A stretch of DNA of 64,000 nt from Streptomyces sp. TG1A-8 (GTDB lineage: Bacteria; Actinomycetota; Actinomycetes; Streptomycetales; Streptomycetaceae). This document shows positions 11,396-20,084 of this stretch, piece by piece. Numbering within the stretch: the stretch's first letter is position 1; the number at the start of each line of letters is the position of its first letter. Below the pieces are notes generated by a model that ran no database searches, was not told the DNA's origin, and was given only the letters and a program-made list of their open reading frames with translations. Both the position numbers and the translations under genes were made by a program. The DNA is taken from positions 3,410,001 through 3,474,000 of the forward strand of contig NZ_JASTLB010000001.1 of the NCBI RefSeq assembly GCF_030499535.1, given 5' to 3'.

Positions 11396-12106
11396 TCAGC
11401 CGGCGAGCAGTTGCTGGTAGAAGTCGGCGGGGTCGGCAGCCAGGGACGCCTTCACGTAGGCGCTCCAGTCGTCGACGATGACCTCGATGAGGCCCTTCTC
11501 GACGCCGTCGAGTGCGGCGCGGGCGACGTCGGCGGGGTCGGTGAGGGGGCCGTCGTAGTCGACGCCGGCCATGATGTCGGTGTCGGCCGCCCCCAGGACG
11601 ACGCCGGTGACCAGCGTGTTCTGACCGGCGAGTTCCAGGCGGATGCCGCCTGTCATGCTCCACTCAGCCGCCTTGGCCACCGCGTAGGCGTTGCTGCCGT
11701 CATAGGAGAACCACGACAGGGCCGAGAGCACGTTGACGATGGCCCCTCCGCCGTTGGCGGCCAGGACGGGGGCGAAGGCGCGGACCATGTTCAGGTTGCC
11801 CCACAGGTGCGTGTCCAGCTCGCGCCGCACGTCGTCGAGGTCGCTGCCCAGGAGGTTGGTTCCGGTGGAGATCCCGGCGTTGTTCACCAGCAGGTCGACA
11901 TCGGTGGCCGCCGCTGCGGCGGCCTCGATCGAGGCCGGGTCGGTGATGTCGAGCTGCAGGACTTCCACGCCCGGCAGGTCGATGCTGCCGGGCCGTCGTG
12001 CGGTCGCGTAGACCTTCGCGCCCCGCTGGACGAGCTGCGCGGCGAAATGGCGCCCGATCCCGCGGTTCGCGCCGGTGACCAGCGCCGTCGCTCCGGCAAT
12101 GTCCAT
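11396..12106 (-). CDS. short-chain dehydrogenase/reductase (SDR)
   Basis: This 236-aa classical SDR is an NAD(P)-dependent oxidoreductase. The cofactor motif TGANRGIG is near residue 12, NNAG is central, and the catalytic Y-x3-K is in AYAVAK. The ATG at 12106 is chosen because the family starts immediately before the first beta strand and AGGATC precedes it; a longer frame to 12241 would cross the regulatory region. It probably forms an operon with the downstream ABM monooxygenase and is divergent from a MerR regulator. The substrate is unknown. Confidence 0.92.
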   Translation of the reverse strand: MDIAGATALVTGANRGIGRHFAAQLVQRGAKVYATARRPGSIDLPGVEVLQLDITDPASIEAAAAAATDVDLLVNNAGISTGTNLLGSDLDDVRRELDTHLWGNLNMVRAFAPVLAANGGGAIVNVLSALSWFSYDGSNAYAVAKAAEWSMTGGIRLELAGQNTLVTGVVLGAADTDIMAGVDYDGPLTDPADVARAALDGVEKGLIEVIVDDWSAYVKASLAADPADFYQQLLAG

Positions 12107-12186
12107 GATCCTGCCCTTTCGCTGACGTGGGCCAGGTACGTCGGCCCATGGTTCCCGCCGGACTCCGACGGCGTTGATAACGTAAA

Positions 12187-12206
12187 ACCTGACGTCAACG
12201 TGAGGT
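12187..12206. promoter_or_regulatory. candidate MerR-type operator/promoter
   Basis: ACCT-N12-AGGT forms a dyad in the gap between the divergent SDR and MerR genes. On the minus strand it lies between TTGTAC and TTACGT elements 19 bp apart, the stretched spacing typical of MerR-activated promoters. The assignment is by geometry only. Confidence 0.5.
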
Positions 12207-12233
12207 ACAAGCGGAAACGGAGTGACCTGCGTC

Positions 12234-12590
12234 ATGCGCATCGGACAGCTCGCCAGACGCTCGGGGGTCAGCGTGCGGGCACTTCGCTACTACGAGGAGC
12301 AGCAGCTCCTGGAATCGACCCGGACCCCCGGCGGGCAGCGCGACTACTCCGACGACGCTCTGGAACGGGTCGAGCTCATCCAGGATCTCTTCGCCGCCGG
12401 CCTCTCCAGCCGCACCGTCGTCGAGCTCCTGCCATGCGTGAGCACCGGCGTCGCCACCCCCGCCGTACTGGACCAGCTCACCACCGAACGTGACCGCATC
12501 ACCGAACGCATCCAGGACCTGACCCGCGCCAAGACCAAACTCGACCGCGTCATCGAGTGCGTCATCGCGGCGGGCGTGGTATCAAGCTGA
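12234..12590 (+). CDS. MerR-family transcriptional regulator
   Basis: The 118-aa protein begins MRIGQLARRSGVSVRALRYY, the canonical MerR winged-helix start, followed by a dimerisation helix (ERDRITERIQDLTRAKTKLDRVI). It has no metal- or drug-binding C-terminal domain. Only one or two Cys are present near the expected sensor positions, so the inducer cannot be inferred. Divergent placement from the SDR/ABM pair suggests it controls that operon and itself. The second Met (12234) is the family-like start. Confidence 0.9.
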   Translation: MRIGQLARRSGVSVRALRYYEEQQLLESTRTPGGQRDYSDDALERVELIQDLFAAGLSSRTVVELLPCVSTGVATPAVLDQLTTERDRITERIQDLTRAKTKLDRVIECVIAAGVVSS

Positions 12591-12816
12591 TCACCCGGCC
12601 CGCCGCTCTCACAAACGACCCTTTGTCCGAGCAAGATCAAAAGAGGCAGAGTGAAGGCCACCGAGAAGCGGATCGACTCTCAGAGCCCGTTCGCACGCAA
12701 AGGCGGCCGGAAGAGGGTTCCGAGACTTGCGTTGTGTGAAAATCCGGGTCCGTGACGGATCCTCAAGGACCTTCCGCCGGACCTGAGTCCGGAGCCGACC
12801 TCATCGAGCGCCACCC

Positions 12817-13728
12817 GTGCCCGAAGTACAAGGCCGCCCCGGCTCGCCGTGCCGCTCACGCAGCGGGGCAGTCACGAGCGCATACCACACCGGCCGCTTC
12901 ACCAAGGTGCCGAAACCGGCGAAGGAACTGAGGGTGCCGGCCCCGGCCAACCGAAGGCCGGGGCAGCCCTGGCGCCCCGGCAAGTCGGTGCCCGCGGCCG
13001 TCGATCCCGGTCTGCCGAGCGCGGACATCCGCATCGGGTACGCCCCTTGCTCGCACCTTGGCCAGGAACTCGACTCGCAGCTGGACGCGCTCGCCAAGCA
13101 CGGCATCAGCAGGGACAGGATTTTCAGCGAGAAGGTCAGCACCCGGATCAAGGTCCGACCGCGGTTCGAGGAGGCGCTGAGGACCGCCCGGGAGGTCGAG
13201 GCGCATGCCCCGCACTGCCGGGTCATCTTCACCGTGTTCGAGATGAAGAGACTCGGACGGGACGCGGCGGAGCTCACCGCCCTCGCGGACCATCTGACCG
13301 AGCGTGGCCTGGTGCTGGAGATGCTCGCTGGGCCGCTGCCCGGCATCTACGACCCCACCGGCCCCGGCAAGCTGCTGTTCGGCTTCTTCGCCGCGATGGC
13401 GGAGACCGAGCGGGAGAACATCCGAGAATCGACCCTGGAGGGGCTGGAGACCGCGGCCCGCAAGGGCAAGTACGGCGGCCGGCCCCCGGTCATCACCGAC
13501 GACATGCTGCACACCGTGCTCCGACGCAAGACGCCCGGTGAGTCCGCCGAGCAGATCCAGCCCGACCTGATCATCCCCACCGGCAAGCGCAAGGGGCAGA
13601 ACCCCAGCCTCTCCAGCATCTACCGGGCATTGGCCGAACACGGGAAAGCCCGGGCGTACCCGGAGGCCGTCGAGACGGCGCAAGCCGACCTCGCCGTCCT
13701 CCAGCAGCGCGACCGCAGCCCCGTGTAG
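12817..13728 (+). CDS. serine recombinase (resolvase/invertase family), possibly inactive
   Basis: The resolvase catalytic domain runs from about residue 70 (IRIGYAPCSHLGQELDSQ) through KVSTRIKVRPRFEEAL and EMKRLGRDAAELTALADHL to MAETERENIRESTLEGL, followed by an HTH (GRPPVITDDMLHTVLRR). The nucleophile Ser is kept, but the Arg two residues before it (YARxS in the family) is Pro, from CGT-like to CCT. That Arg is important for catalysis. The KRLGR arginines are present. The first ~57 codons are not recognisable and the true start may be the GTG at 12988. No partner mobile genes are adjacent. Confidence 0.75.
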   Translation: MPEVQGRPGSPCRSRSGAVTSAYHTGRFTKVPKPAKELRVPAPANRRPGQPWRPGKSVPAAVDPGLPSADIRIGYAPCSHLGQELDSQLDALAKHGISRDRIFSEKVSTRIKVRPRFEEALRTAREVEAHAPHCRVIFTVFEMKRLGRDAAELTALADHLTERGLVLEMLAGPLPGIYDPTGPGKLLFGFFAAMAETERENIRESTLEGLETAARKGKYGGRPPVITDDMLHTVLRRKTPGESAEQIQPDLIIPTGKRKGQNPSLSSIYRALAEHGKARAYPEAVETAQADLAVLQQRDRSPV

Positions 13729-13815
13729 TTACTCAGCCTTACTCGCCACCTGACGGCAGCTATACGAGAACACGGCCGACGACCCCGGCGGAGACGTCGG
13801 CGGCCATCAGGCCAT

Positions 13816-13998
13816 GTGACATCCAGCGCAGACAGGTTCGGCCAGCTCAGTGGCCATGATCAATCTCAGCGCTACTTCCTGTACGGCGACTACTCGGACC
13901 CGACCCCGGAGCGCTCCCGCTGGCCCCTGCCGTCGCTCGCGGCGGTCACCGCGTGCACGGCGCTCGCGGTGACGCTGTGGGAGGCGGCCGGCAAGTGA
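13816..13998 (+). CDS. small hypothetical ORF with C-terminal hydrophobic segment
   Basis: This 60-codon frame starts at GTG. Its hydrophilic half includes SQRYFLYGDYSDPTPER and its hydrophobic tail includes SLAAVTACTALAVTLW. No family is recognised and the ribosome-binding site is weak. It may be a small membrane protein or the decayed end of a gene. Confidence 0.3.
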   Translation: MTSSADRFGQLSGHDQSQRYFLYGDYSDPTPERSRWPLPSLAAVTACTALAVTLWEAAGK

Positions 13999-14103
13999 CC
14001 CGAGCGGCACACCGCCCACGACCGGCAGGACTCGGCTTCCCGAGTTCGGTGGCGGCTTCCTGGACTGAGCTGCTGAGCCCGGCCGGGCTGGGCCGATCCG
14101 GCC

Positions 14104-14178
14104 CGGACTGATTCGGGCCGGACTGATTCGGGCCGGACTGATTCGGGCCGGACTGATTCGGGCCGGACTGATTCGGGC
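14104..14178. repeat. five perfect tandem copies of a 15-bp unit
   Basis: The unit CGGACTGATTCGGGC is repeated five times without a mismatch in a non-coding gap, with a partial sixth at the left edge. A multiple of three keeps both-strand frames open but no gene is supported. It looks like a variable-number tandem repeat. Confidence 0.92.
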
Positions 14179-14382
14179 CGGGACCGAGGCCGGGCCCCGT
14201 CCCGCCGGATCCCAGCCCACCCCCTGCTCTACACCCTGACGTCCGCCCCGACCCGTCCCCCGACACATCCCCCGGACAATGCCCTGACGGTCCCTTAGGG
14301 GATGTCACAGGTCGGCCGCAAAGCCGGGTCCGGGTGGCCGGGCCCGGCACATGACCCGGCGGGACCAGGTACGTTCGATGAC

Positions 14383-15357
14383 GTGGCTGGATTCAGGATC
14401 GGACGCGGGGACCGGGACAACCGCACCCCCCAAGGACAGCAGGCGCCGCAGGGACCGTCGTACGGACACGGACACGGGCCCGCCCAGGGACGTGGTCACG
14501 GTCACGGCCAGGGGCAGCCCGCGCGGCCGCCGTACGGGCACGGACAGCAGGGCACGCCGTCGTACGGACAGCAGGGTCCGTCCTACGGCTACCCGCCGGC
14601 GCCGCAGCCGCCGTACGGGCAGGGACCGGCGTACGGCCGCCCCGGCCCGGCCGACGACGGACCCGAGTACTTCGGCGACGGCGGCCACCCGGACCGGGCC
14701 GGCACACCGGACCCGTACGCGGCCAACAACCCGGGCCACACCCAGGCCTTCTCGATCGACGAGGCCTCCGGCTACACCCAGGGCGCGACCTACCACGCCG
14801 GCACGGCCCCGGCCGGCCCGCCCCTGCACTGGAAGGAGCTGCTGCGGGGAGTCCTCCTCTCCCCCGACCAGACCTTCCTGCGCATGCGGGACTACACGAT
14901 GTGGACCCCGGCGCTCATCGTCACCTTCCTGTACGGCCTGCTCGCCGTCTTCGGCTTCGACGGCGCCCGCGCGGACGCGATCAGCGCCACCCTCTCCAAC
15001 GCGGTGCCGATCGTCCTGGTGACCGCGGTCGTGATGGTGCTGGGCCTGTTCGTCCTGGGCGTGGTCACGCACACGCTGGCCCGCCAGCTCGGCGGCGACG
15101 GCGCCTGGCAGCCCACCGTCGGCCTGTCCATGCTGATCACGTCCCTCACGGACGCACCCCGCCTGGTCTTCGCCATGTTCTTCGGCGGCGACGCCGGCTT
15201 CGTGCAGATCCTGGGCTGGGCCACCTGGATCGGCGCCGGCGCCCTGCTCACCCTGATGGTCGCCCGCTCCCACGACCTGCCCTGGCCGAAGGCGCTGGGC
15301 GCGTCGGCGATCCAGCTGGCCGCGCTGCTGTCGATCGTGAAGCTGGGCACGTTCTAG
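14383..15357 (+). CDS. Yip1-family membrane protein with Gly/Pro/Gln-rich N-terminus
   Basis: The 324-aa protein has about 150 residues of low-complexity sequence rich in Gly, Tyr, Gln, Pro and His (GHGHGPAQGRGHGHGQGQ and similar). A C-terminal Yip1-type domain of about five membrane helices follows, beginning LHWKELLRGVLLSPDQTFLRMRD and including LIVTFLYGLLAVFGF and IQLAALLSIVKLG. The GTG at 14383 gives the start VAGFRIGRG usual for Streptomyces homologues. The ATG at 14302 is possible but lies in atypical sequence. The role is unknown and the protein should be integral in the membrane. Confidence 0.8.
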   Translation: MAGFRIGRGDRDNRTPQGQQAPQGPSYGHGHGPAQGRGHGHGQGQPARPPYGHGQQGTPSYGQQGPSYGYPPAPQPPYGQGPAYGRPGPADDGPEYFGDGGHPDRAGTPDPYAANNPGHTQAFSIDEASGYTQGATYHAGTAPAGPPLHWKELLRGVLLSPDQTFLRMRDYTMWTPALIVTFLYGLLAVFGFDGARADAISATLSNAVPIVLVTAVVMVLGLFVLGVVTHTLARQLGGDGAWQPTVGLSMLITSLTDAPRLVFAMFFGGDAGFVQILGWATWIGAGALLTLMVARSHDLPWPKALGASAIQLAALLSIVKLGTF

Positions 15358-15413
15358 CAGGCCCGGGCACGCCCCGCCGGCCCCGCCCGCGCACACGGGA
15401 GGGCCTCCGTCCG

Positions 15414-15480
15414 CTTGGGTTCAAGGGGTCCTCGCACCCCCCGCACATCGCGGGTGTTGCGAGGACCGTTAGAACCCAAG
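15414..15480. terminator. long imperfect palindrome between convergent genes
   Basis: Nested inverted repeats are visible: CTTGGGTTC/GAACCCAAG (9 bp), GGTCCTCGCA/TGCGAGGACC (10 bp) and an inner CCCGC/GCGGG. Weaker pairing extends outward (ACGGGAGGGCC near 15395 with GGCCCTCGCCCGT near 15505). It lies between the stops of the Yip1-type gene and the facing phosphoribosyltransferase gene and probably terminates both. Confidence 0.75.
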
Positions 15481-15538
15481 CCGCACACGGTGCGGGCCGG
15501 GGGCCCTCGCCCGTCGCGGGACCGGTCGGCGCGCGCCC

Positions 15539-16039
15539 TCAGGCGTCGAGGACCTGCCCGGCCCGCCTCACCACGGGAGGCAGGACACTCCACGGGAAGT
15601 TGATCCAGTCCTCGGTCCGCTTCCACACGTACTCGCACTTCACGAGCGAGTGGGACTTCTCGTAGATCACGGCGGAGCGCACCTCGGCGACCGCGTCGAG
15701 GCAGAAGTCGCGCACCAGCTTGAGCGTCTTGCCGGTGTCGGCGACGTCGTCGGTGATGAGCACCTTCTTGTCGGAGAAGTCGATGCGGTTGGGCACGGGC
15801 GCCAGCATGACCGGCATCTCCAGGGTGGTGCCCACCCCGGTGTAGAACTCGACGTTCACCAGGTGGATATTCTTGCAGTCCAGGGCGTAGGCGAGCCCGC
15901 CGGCGACGAACACCCCGCCGCGGGCGATGCTCAACACGACGTCCGGCTCGTACCCGTCGTCGGCGATGGTCTGCGCCAGCTCGCGGACGGCGGTGCCGAA
16001 CCGCTCGTAGGTCAGGTTCTCCCGCACGTCACCGCTCAT
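15539..16039 (-). CDS. phosphoribosyltransferase domain protein
   Basis: The 166-aa type I PRTase-fold protein carries the PRPP-binding signature VLITDDVADTGKTLKLV, with a preceding ARGG loop (VVLSIARGGVFVAGGLAYAL). It resembles the xanthine/hypoxanthine-PRTase-like proteins common in actinobacteria. The nucleobase acceptor cannot be read from sequence. The ATG at 16039 gives MSGDVRENLTYE. It starts 11 bp after the dcd stop, so dcd and this gene probably form a nucleotide-metabolism operon. Confidence 0.85.
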   Translation of the reverse strand: MSGDVRENLTYERFGTAVRELAQTIADDGYEPDVVLSIARGGVFVAGGLAYALDCKNIHLVNVEFYTGVGTTLEMPVMLAPVPNRIDFSDKKVLITDDVADTGKTLKLVRDFCLDAVAEVRSAVIYEKSHSLVKCEYVWKRTEDWINFPWSVLPPVVRRAGQVLDA

Positions 16040-16050
16040 GTCGTCCGCCC

Positions 16051-16626
16051 TCACACCTGGGTCCGGTGGAAGTTCAGGAAGGATCGCGAGGCCGTGGGCC
16101 CGCGCTGCCCCTGGTACCGGGAGCCGTAGCGCTCGCTGCCGTACGGGGACTCGGCGGGCGAGCTGAGCCGGAACATGCACAGCTGGCCGATCTTCATGCC
16201 GGGCCAGAGCTTGATGGGGAGGGTGGCGAGGTTGGACAGTTCGAGGGTGACGTGTCCGCTGAACCCCGGGTCGATGAACCCGGCGGTGGAGTGCGTGACG
16301 AGCCCGAGCCGTCCCAGCGAGCTCTTCCCCTCCAGCCGCGAGGCGAGGTCGTCGGGCAGCGTGATGACCTCGTACGTCGACGCCAGCACGAACTCCCCGG
16401 GGTGCAGGATGAACGGCTCGTCGCCCTCGGGCTCCACCAGCCGCGTCAGGTCGGCCTGCTCGACCGAGGGGTCGATGTGCGGGTACCGGTGGTTCTCGAA
16501 CACCCGGAAGTACCGGTCCAGCCGTACGTCGATGCTCGACGGCTGCACCATGGATTCGTCGTAGGGATCGATCCGTACCCGCCCGGCGTCGATCTCGGCC
16601 CGGATGTCCTTGTCTGAGAGAAGCAC
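16051..16626 (-). CDS. dcd: dCTP deaminase
   Basis: The 191-aa protein converts dCTP to dUTP (some actinobacterial members go on to dUMP) for dTMP synthesis. It matches the family throughout: the start [25 protein letters not shown], the nucleotide-binding [22 protein letters not shown] with the catalytic region, ELSN and [10 protein letters not shown]. The GTG at 16626 gives the full-length family N-terminus. It is transcribed toward the PRTase gene with an 11-bp gap. Confidence 0.96.
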   Translation of the reverse strand: MLLSDKDIRAEIDAGRVRIDPYDESMVQPSSIDVRLDRYFRVFENHRYPHIDPSVEQADLTRLVEPEGDEPFILHPGEFVLASTYEVITLPDDLASRLEGKSSLGRLGLVTHSTAGFIDPGFSGHVTLELSNLATLPIKLWPGMKIGQLCMFRLSSPAESPYGSERYGSRYQGQRGPTASRSFLNFHRTQV

Positions 16627-16720
16627 GTCCCGAGGATACGCAAGGCGCGCGGAGCCGTGACAATCGTGACGACTCAGCGCGCCTGTGATCCGCTCGGCCT
16701 GCGCCGCTCCCGCCGCGCCC

Positions 16721-16882
16721 CTAGTGCTGCTCCTCCAGGGCGACCGGCACCGCGCTGCGGAGGCGGGCACACCGCGGGCACCTGACCAGTCGGCCGGGTC
16801 CGAGCCGTTCGGCCTGCTGCATCGGGAACGAAGTGGTGCCGAAGACGTGTCCGTCCGCACAGCGCACGACGGTGCGTTCCAT
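16721..16882 (-). CDS. small zinc-ribbon-like protein
   Basis: The 53-aa protein contains [13 protein letters not shown] and RCPRC, suggesting one metal site formed by Cys/His. It resembles short conserved actinobacterial proteins of unknown function. The ATG at 16882 gives MERTVVRC; an upstream TTG (16903) is the other option. It is separate from dcd. Confidence 0.62.
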   Translation of the reverse strand: MERTVVRCADGHVFGTTSFPMQQAERLGPGRLVRCPRCARLRSAVPVALEEQH

Positions 16883-17173
16883 CAGGTCTCTCAAGTCCCT
16901 CAAGTCCCTTCCCCAAGAGCCGCGTCCGGCGTTGCTGCCCGGACGGCGAAAGCCACATTACGGGATCAAAGAGACGACTCTCCAGGCGGCACTCCAGCCC
17001 CGCCCGGCCCCTCTCCCACACCTTCACCGTAGCCCCCCACCCTGTTCCCCCGCAGCGGGATCCCACGCCTACAACGCACGCGGACCCCCGGTCCGGGCAC
17101 CGGGGGTCCGCGATGATGTAAAGTGAGCGAACGTCGGGGCCTCGACCTCACCAGGTCGATCCGTCCGACTTAC

Positions 17174-17247
17174 GCGGGTGTAGTTTAATGGTAGAACATC
17201 AGCTTCCCAAGCTGAGAGCGCGAGTTCGATTCTCGTCACCCGCTCCA
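17174..17247 (+). tRNA. tRNA-Gly (anticodon CCC)
   Basis: A complete cloverleaf is readable: acceptor stem GCGGGTG/CACCCGC, anticodon stem TCAGC/GCTGA with loop TTCCCAA (anticodon CCC), a T arm with GTTCGATTC, and an encoded CCA end. The 3' half, from the anticodon stem onward, is the left copy of the AICE attachment repeat, so the integrated element regenerates an intact tRNA. Confidence 0.95.
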
Positions 17248-17288
17248 CGAAGAAGGCCCAGGTCACGGACCCGGGCCTTTTTGCTGTG
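17201..17288. repeat. attL: left attachment-site repeat
   Basis: This copy matches 33,068-33,155 without a mismatch for the first 75 bp (17,201-17,275) and then for 12 more bp after one C/T difference. The repeat covers the tRNA-Gly anticodon stem through its CCA end and the following terminator. It marks the left border of the integrated element. Confidence 0.95.
17253..17282 (+). terminator. tRNA-Gly terminator inside the att repeat
   Basis: The stem AAGGCCC/GGGCCTT followed by a T run lies 5 bp after the tRNA. It is duplicated with one change at attR because it belongs to the attachment repeat. Confidence 0.85.
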
Positions 17289-17296
17289 CGGTGTGC

Positions 17297-18472
17297 TCAC
17301 TCGTCGCGTGCCAGATCCGTGCCAGAAGGCTCGTCGGACGCCTTCCGTGCCGCGGCGGCCCGTGCCTTCCGGACGGTGGCGTCGAGGCCGGCGGCGACCT
17401 CTTCCTGCCGCTCGTCGTCGGAGTGCTGATAGATCAGCGCGGCTTTCTCGGACGACTGCCCGGCCCGCACCATCGTGTCCTTGAGCGTGGCGCCCGAGCG
17501 GGTCGAGAGCGTGTGCCCGGTGTGCCGGAGATCGTAGAAGCGGAAGCCCTCGGGCATGCCGACGATCTCCCGTGCCTTCCGTCACCGCCGCCCGAAGGTG
17601 CTGCGCCGGAAGGGGGCGCCCTTCTCCCCGACGAAGAGGAGCCCGTCAGGCCCCGACTCGGCGAACGACTCCAGATGCCAGCCCAGCTCCCGGCGGAGGA
17701 AAGCGGGAAGGATCACAGTCCGGGTTCCGGCCTCCGACTTGGTGTCGCCCTGGACGCGTCGCCCGTTCATCCGCTCCGGTTCGGCGAGGCGGACCCGGAC
17801 GCGGAGGTTGTCGAGGTCGACGTCCCGGCGGCGGAGGCCGGCCAGCTCTTCCGGCCGCATCGGACCGTAGGCGCCGAGGTAGACCATGAGCCGCCACCGC
17901 ATGCCGACAGCTTCGGCGAGCGCGTCGACCTGGGCGACGGTGGCAATGCGCCGCTCGGCCGCCTTCTCCTTGCCGGCACCCTTGATCCGGCACGGGTTGC
18001 GCGCGATCAGCTCGTCATCCACGGCCGTTTCCATGATGGCCTTGAGGAGCCGGTACGCCTTGGCGGTGATCGTCTTGGCCCCGGTGACACGCAGCCGCTC
18101 GGCACGCCATTCACGGATGCGCGGGGCGGTGATCTCGTCCAAGTCCAGGTCCGAGTCCGTGAAGGCGGCCAGGTGCTTGTCGAGGAGGTACCGGTAGAGA
18201 TCACGCGTGAGCGGGGCCAGCTCCCGTTCCTCAACCCACTTGTCCGCGTAGGCGCGGAAGCTCACCGCGCCCGCTTCGGGGTCTCTCCACTCGCCCCGGC
18301 GGATCTCGGTCTGTTTCTCGGCGAGCCAGTCGTCGGCGTCGGCGATCGTCTCAAAGGTGAAGGGAGCCGGGCGCATGACCCCGTCCGGGCCCGGATAACG
18401 CGCCTGATAGCGGCCGGAAGGAAGCCGCCGGATCGCTCCGAAGCGGCGCCGCCGCCCTTTGTCGTTCGCCAT
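17297..18472 (-). pseudogene. int: AICE tyrosine integrase, interrupted by an in-frame TGA
   Basis: This is the site-specific tyrosine recombinase for tRNA-Gly integration. From the ATG at 18472 (MANDKGRRRRFGAIRRL) it reads through an N-terminal arm-binding domain and into the catalytic domain (AYGPMRPEELAGLRRRDVDL) to RRSTFGRR. A TGA follows at 17582-17584. The same frame then continues with RKAREIVGMPEGFRFYDLRHTGHTLS and IYQHSDDERQ, holding the R-H-x-x-Tyr half of the active site. A Trp codon (TGG) is expected at the stop. The first Met after the stop would give only the C-terminal fragment. Loss of function is likely unless the stop is suppressed or a sequencing error. Confidence 0.88.
17307..17326. 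promoter_or_regulatory. candidate integrase arm-type sites (left arm)
   Basis: CGTGCCAGA occurs twice, 11 bp apart, just inside attL. The same 11-bp-spaced pair recurs near the right end (31,982-32,001 and 32,943-32,962). The sites overlap the 3' end of int. Confidence 0.6.
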
Positions 18473-18684
18473 CAGGCAGCCCTCCCGTAGCGGGCACGGG
18501 AACGCCTCAGCGGTTGCACCGTGTGCGAGTCGATGAACTCCCGCACCGCGCTCTCCGGGATGCGTACATGACGGCCGACCTTCACGTACCGGATGCGTCG
18601 TTCCTCGATGAGCCGCCGAGGGAACCGGACGGAGGTGCCGAGCAACTCGGCGACCTGGTCGACGGACAGGTAGCGGTCGTTCAT
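18472..18684 (-). CDS. xis: excisionase (Xis), MerR/DNA-binding-domain type
   Basis: This 70-aa winged-helix protein (YLSVDQVAELLGTSVRFPRRL, IRYVKVGRHVRIPESAV) belongs to the helix-turn-helix excisionase family. It bends attachment DNA to direct excision. Its ATG overlaps the repSA stop by 4 bp and its own stop shares one base with the int start, giving a coupled repSA-xis-int operon as in pSAM2. Confidence 0.93.
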   Translation of the reverse strand: MNDRYLSVDQVAELLGTSVRFPRRLIEERRIRYVKVGRHVRIPESAVREFIDSHTVQPLRRSRARYGRAA

Positions 18685-20024
18685 GTGGCGGGAACTCCTT
18701 CCGTCCCGGAGACGGGTTCACGAGTGGCGGCCAGCCAGGTTTCTGCGGCGGTGAGGCCGGTGCCGGCGAAGCGCCAGTGCGAGAGGACGAGGACGGTGTC
18801 CGGGTCGGGCAGTGGGTGGCCGGCCTGGGCCGCGCGTTCGCGGGTGAGGGCTTCGTTGTGGTCGGCGCGTTCCTGGCGGAGGGCGCCGAGGGTGACGGAA
18901 TAGGCGCGGGACTTGGTGGAGAAGTGGCCGCGGAAGCCGAGCATGTGGGCCCACTTGCGCAGGCGCAGGTCTTCGAGTTCCGGCAGCGCCCCGAGGTGCC
19001 AGCAGGTGAGGATCATCCGCCGGGCGTGGTCGGTGACGCCCGAGCCGATCAGGTCGGTGATCGGGTTGCGGATGCGCCGGTCCAGGGTGCCTGCGGTCTC
19101 GGCGCCCTTAGTGGCGTACTTGGCGATGTACGCGGCAACGGCCCGGCTGGACAGCTCCGAGGTGCCCGCGAAGTCGGCGGAGCGGATGGGGCGGATGTCG
19201 AGCTGCGTGCCGAAGCGGAAGGAGTACGGGCGGCCGTCGAGCACGGGTCCGGGTGTCTCGGCGAGGCGGGCCGCCGAGCGGATCGCGTCGGTGAGGAGTT
19301 CGGTGGTGGCCCAGGCCGGTGGGGTGTCTTCTGCGCCGTCCGGGCCGTCGAGGCGGATGACGGCGTGGAAGTGGACGGCCCCGCGCCGCTGGTACTCGGC
19401 GACCTTGGCGTAGGAGACCTTGAGGCAGTGGCGCAGTGCGGAGCGGCCGATGCCCGCGCGGGAGGCGAGCTGCTGGCGCAGGTAGGTGGTGAAGCGGCCC
19501 CACAGTGCCCCGGCGTGCGCGTTCCACAGGACGGCGGCGCGGTAGTCGTAGCGGTCCGGGTCGAGGGGTGTGCCGAGGGCGGGGTCGTCGTCCGGGTGGG
19601 AGCGTCCGCAACGGCACCGGCCGCCGGCGGGGCGGTTGTGAACGGGCCCGAACGAGGGGGCGGTGAAGGTGGCGAAGACGCGGGGGTGCTGGGCGACGGC
19701 CGGGCCGATGCCCTTGCCGCCGCTCAGCCCGGCCGTGACGAGGTGGAAGGTGTCCTTGCGGTACACCTCGGCGCAGGCGGCGCACCGGGTGGCCCGACGG
19801 TTGTTGCAGCGAATGAGGAGCTGTCCGGCCGGAAGGTCGCGGTCGATGATTTCCCGGACGATCTCACCCGTGGCGGCGTGAACGTCGAGCCGGTGGCCCT
19901 CCATCCGTACGGGCCGCTCGCAGCCGCCGAGACGCTGGACCTGCCGGGCGTAGGCGCCCAGGTCGCCGTACCGGGCGAGCGCGGTCAGGTGGCGGATGGC
20001 TCCAGTCGGAGCCGGGGCGTGCAT
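18681..20024 (-). CDS. repSA: RepSA-type replication initiator
   Basis: The 447-aa rolling-circle initiator nicks the element's origin after excision. The HUH-type metal motif is visible as VHFHAVIRLDG near residue 240, followed by the catalytic Tyr region AAYIAKYATKG near 315. Several Cys-rich segments are present (CNNRRATRCAACAEVY, CRCGRSH). The start ATG 20024 is preceded by AAGGAG. It heads the repSA-xis-int transcript, and a 16-bp operator (20085-20100) lies 60 bp upstream. Confidence 0.93.
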   Translation of the reverse strand: MHAPAPTGAIRHLTALARYGDLGAYARQVQRLGGCERPVRMEGHRLDVHAATGEIVREIIDRDLPAGQLLIRCNNRRATRCAACAEVYRKDTFHLVTAGLSGGKGIGPAVAQHPRVFATFTAPSFGPVHNRPAGGRCRCGRSHPDDDPALGTPLDPDRYDYRAAVLWNAHAGALWGRFTTYLRQQLASRAGIGRSALRHCLKVSYAKVAEYQRRGAVHFHAVIRLDGPDGAEDTPPAWATTELLTDAIRSAARLAETPGPVLDGRPYSFRFGTQLDIRPIRSADFAGTSELSSRAVAAYIAKYATKGAETAGTLDRRIRNPITDLIGSGVTDHARRMILTCWHLGALPELEDLRLRKWAHMLGFRGHFSTKSRAYSVTLGALRQERADHNEALTRERAAQAGHPLPDPDTVLVLSHWRFAGTGLTAAETWLAATREPVSGTEGVPAT

Positions 20025-20084
20025 GTGCGGTGTTCTCCTTGCGAGTGCGGGTGCTGGGGACGAGCGGCACCCGGCCTGCTATTT

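Noticed and set aside
12222..12241. upstream starts for the SDR and MerR genes
   Set aside because: They would make the two divergent genes overlap and read through the operator dyad; family alignments support the inner starts.
15539..16663. long version of the phosphoribosyltransferase (374 aa)
   Set aside because: The extra N-terminal part is the dcd gene read in another frame; the real start is at 16039.
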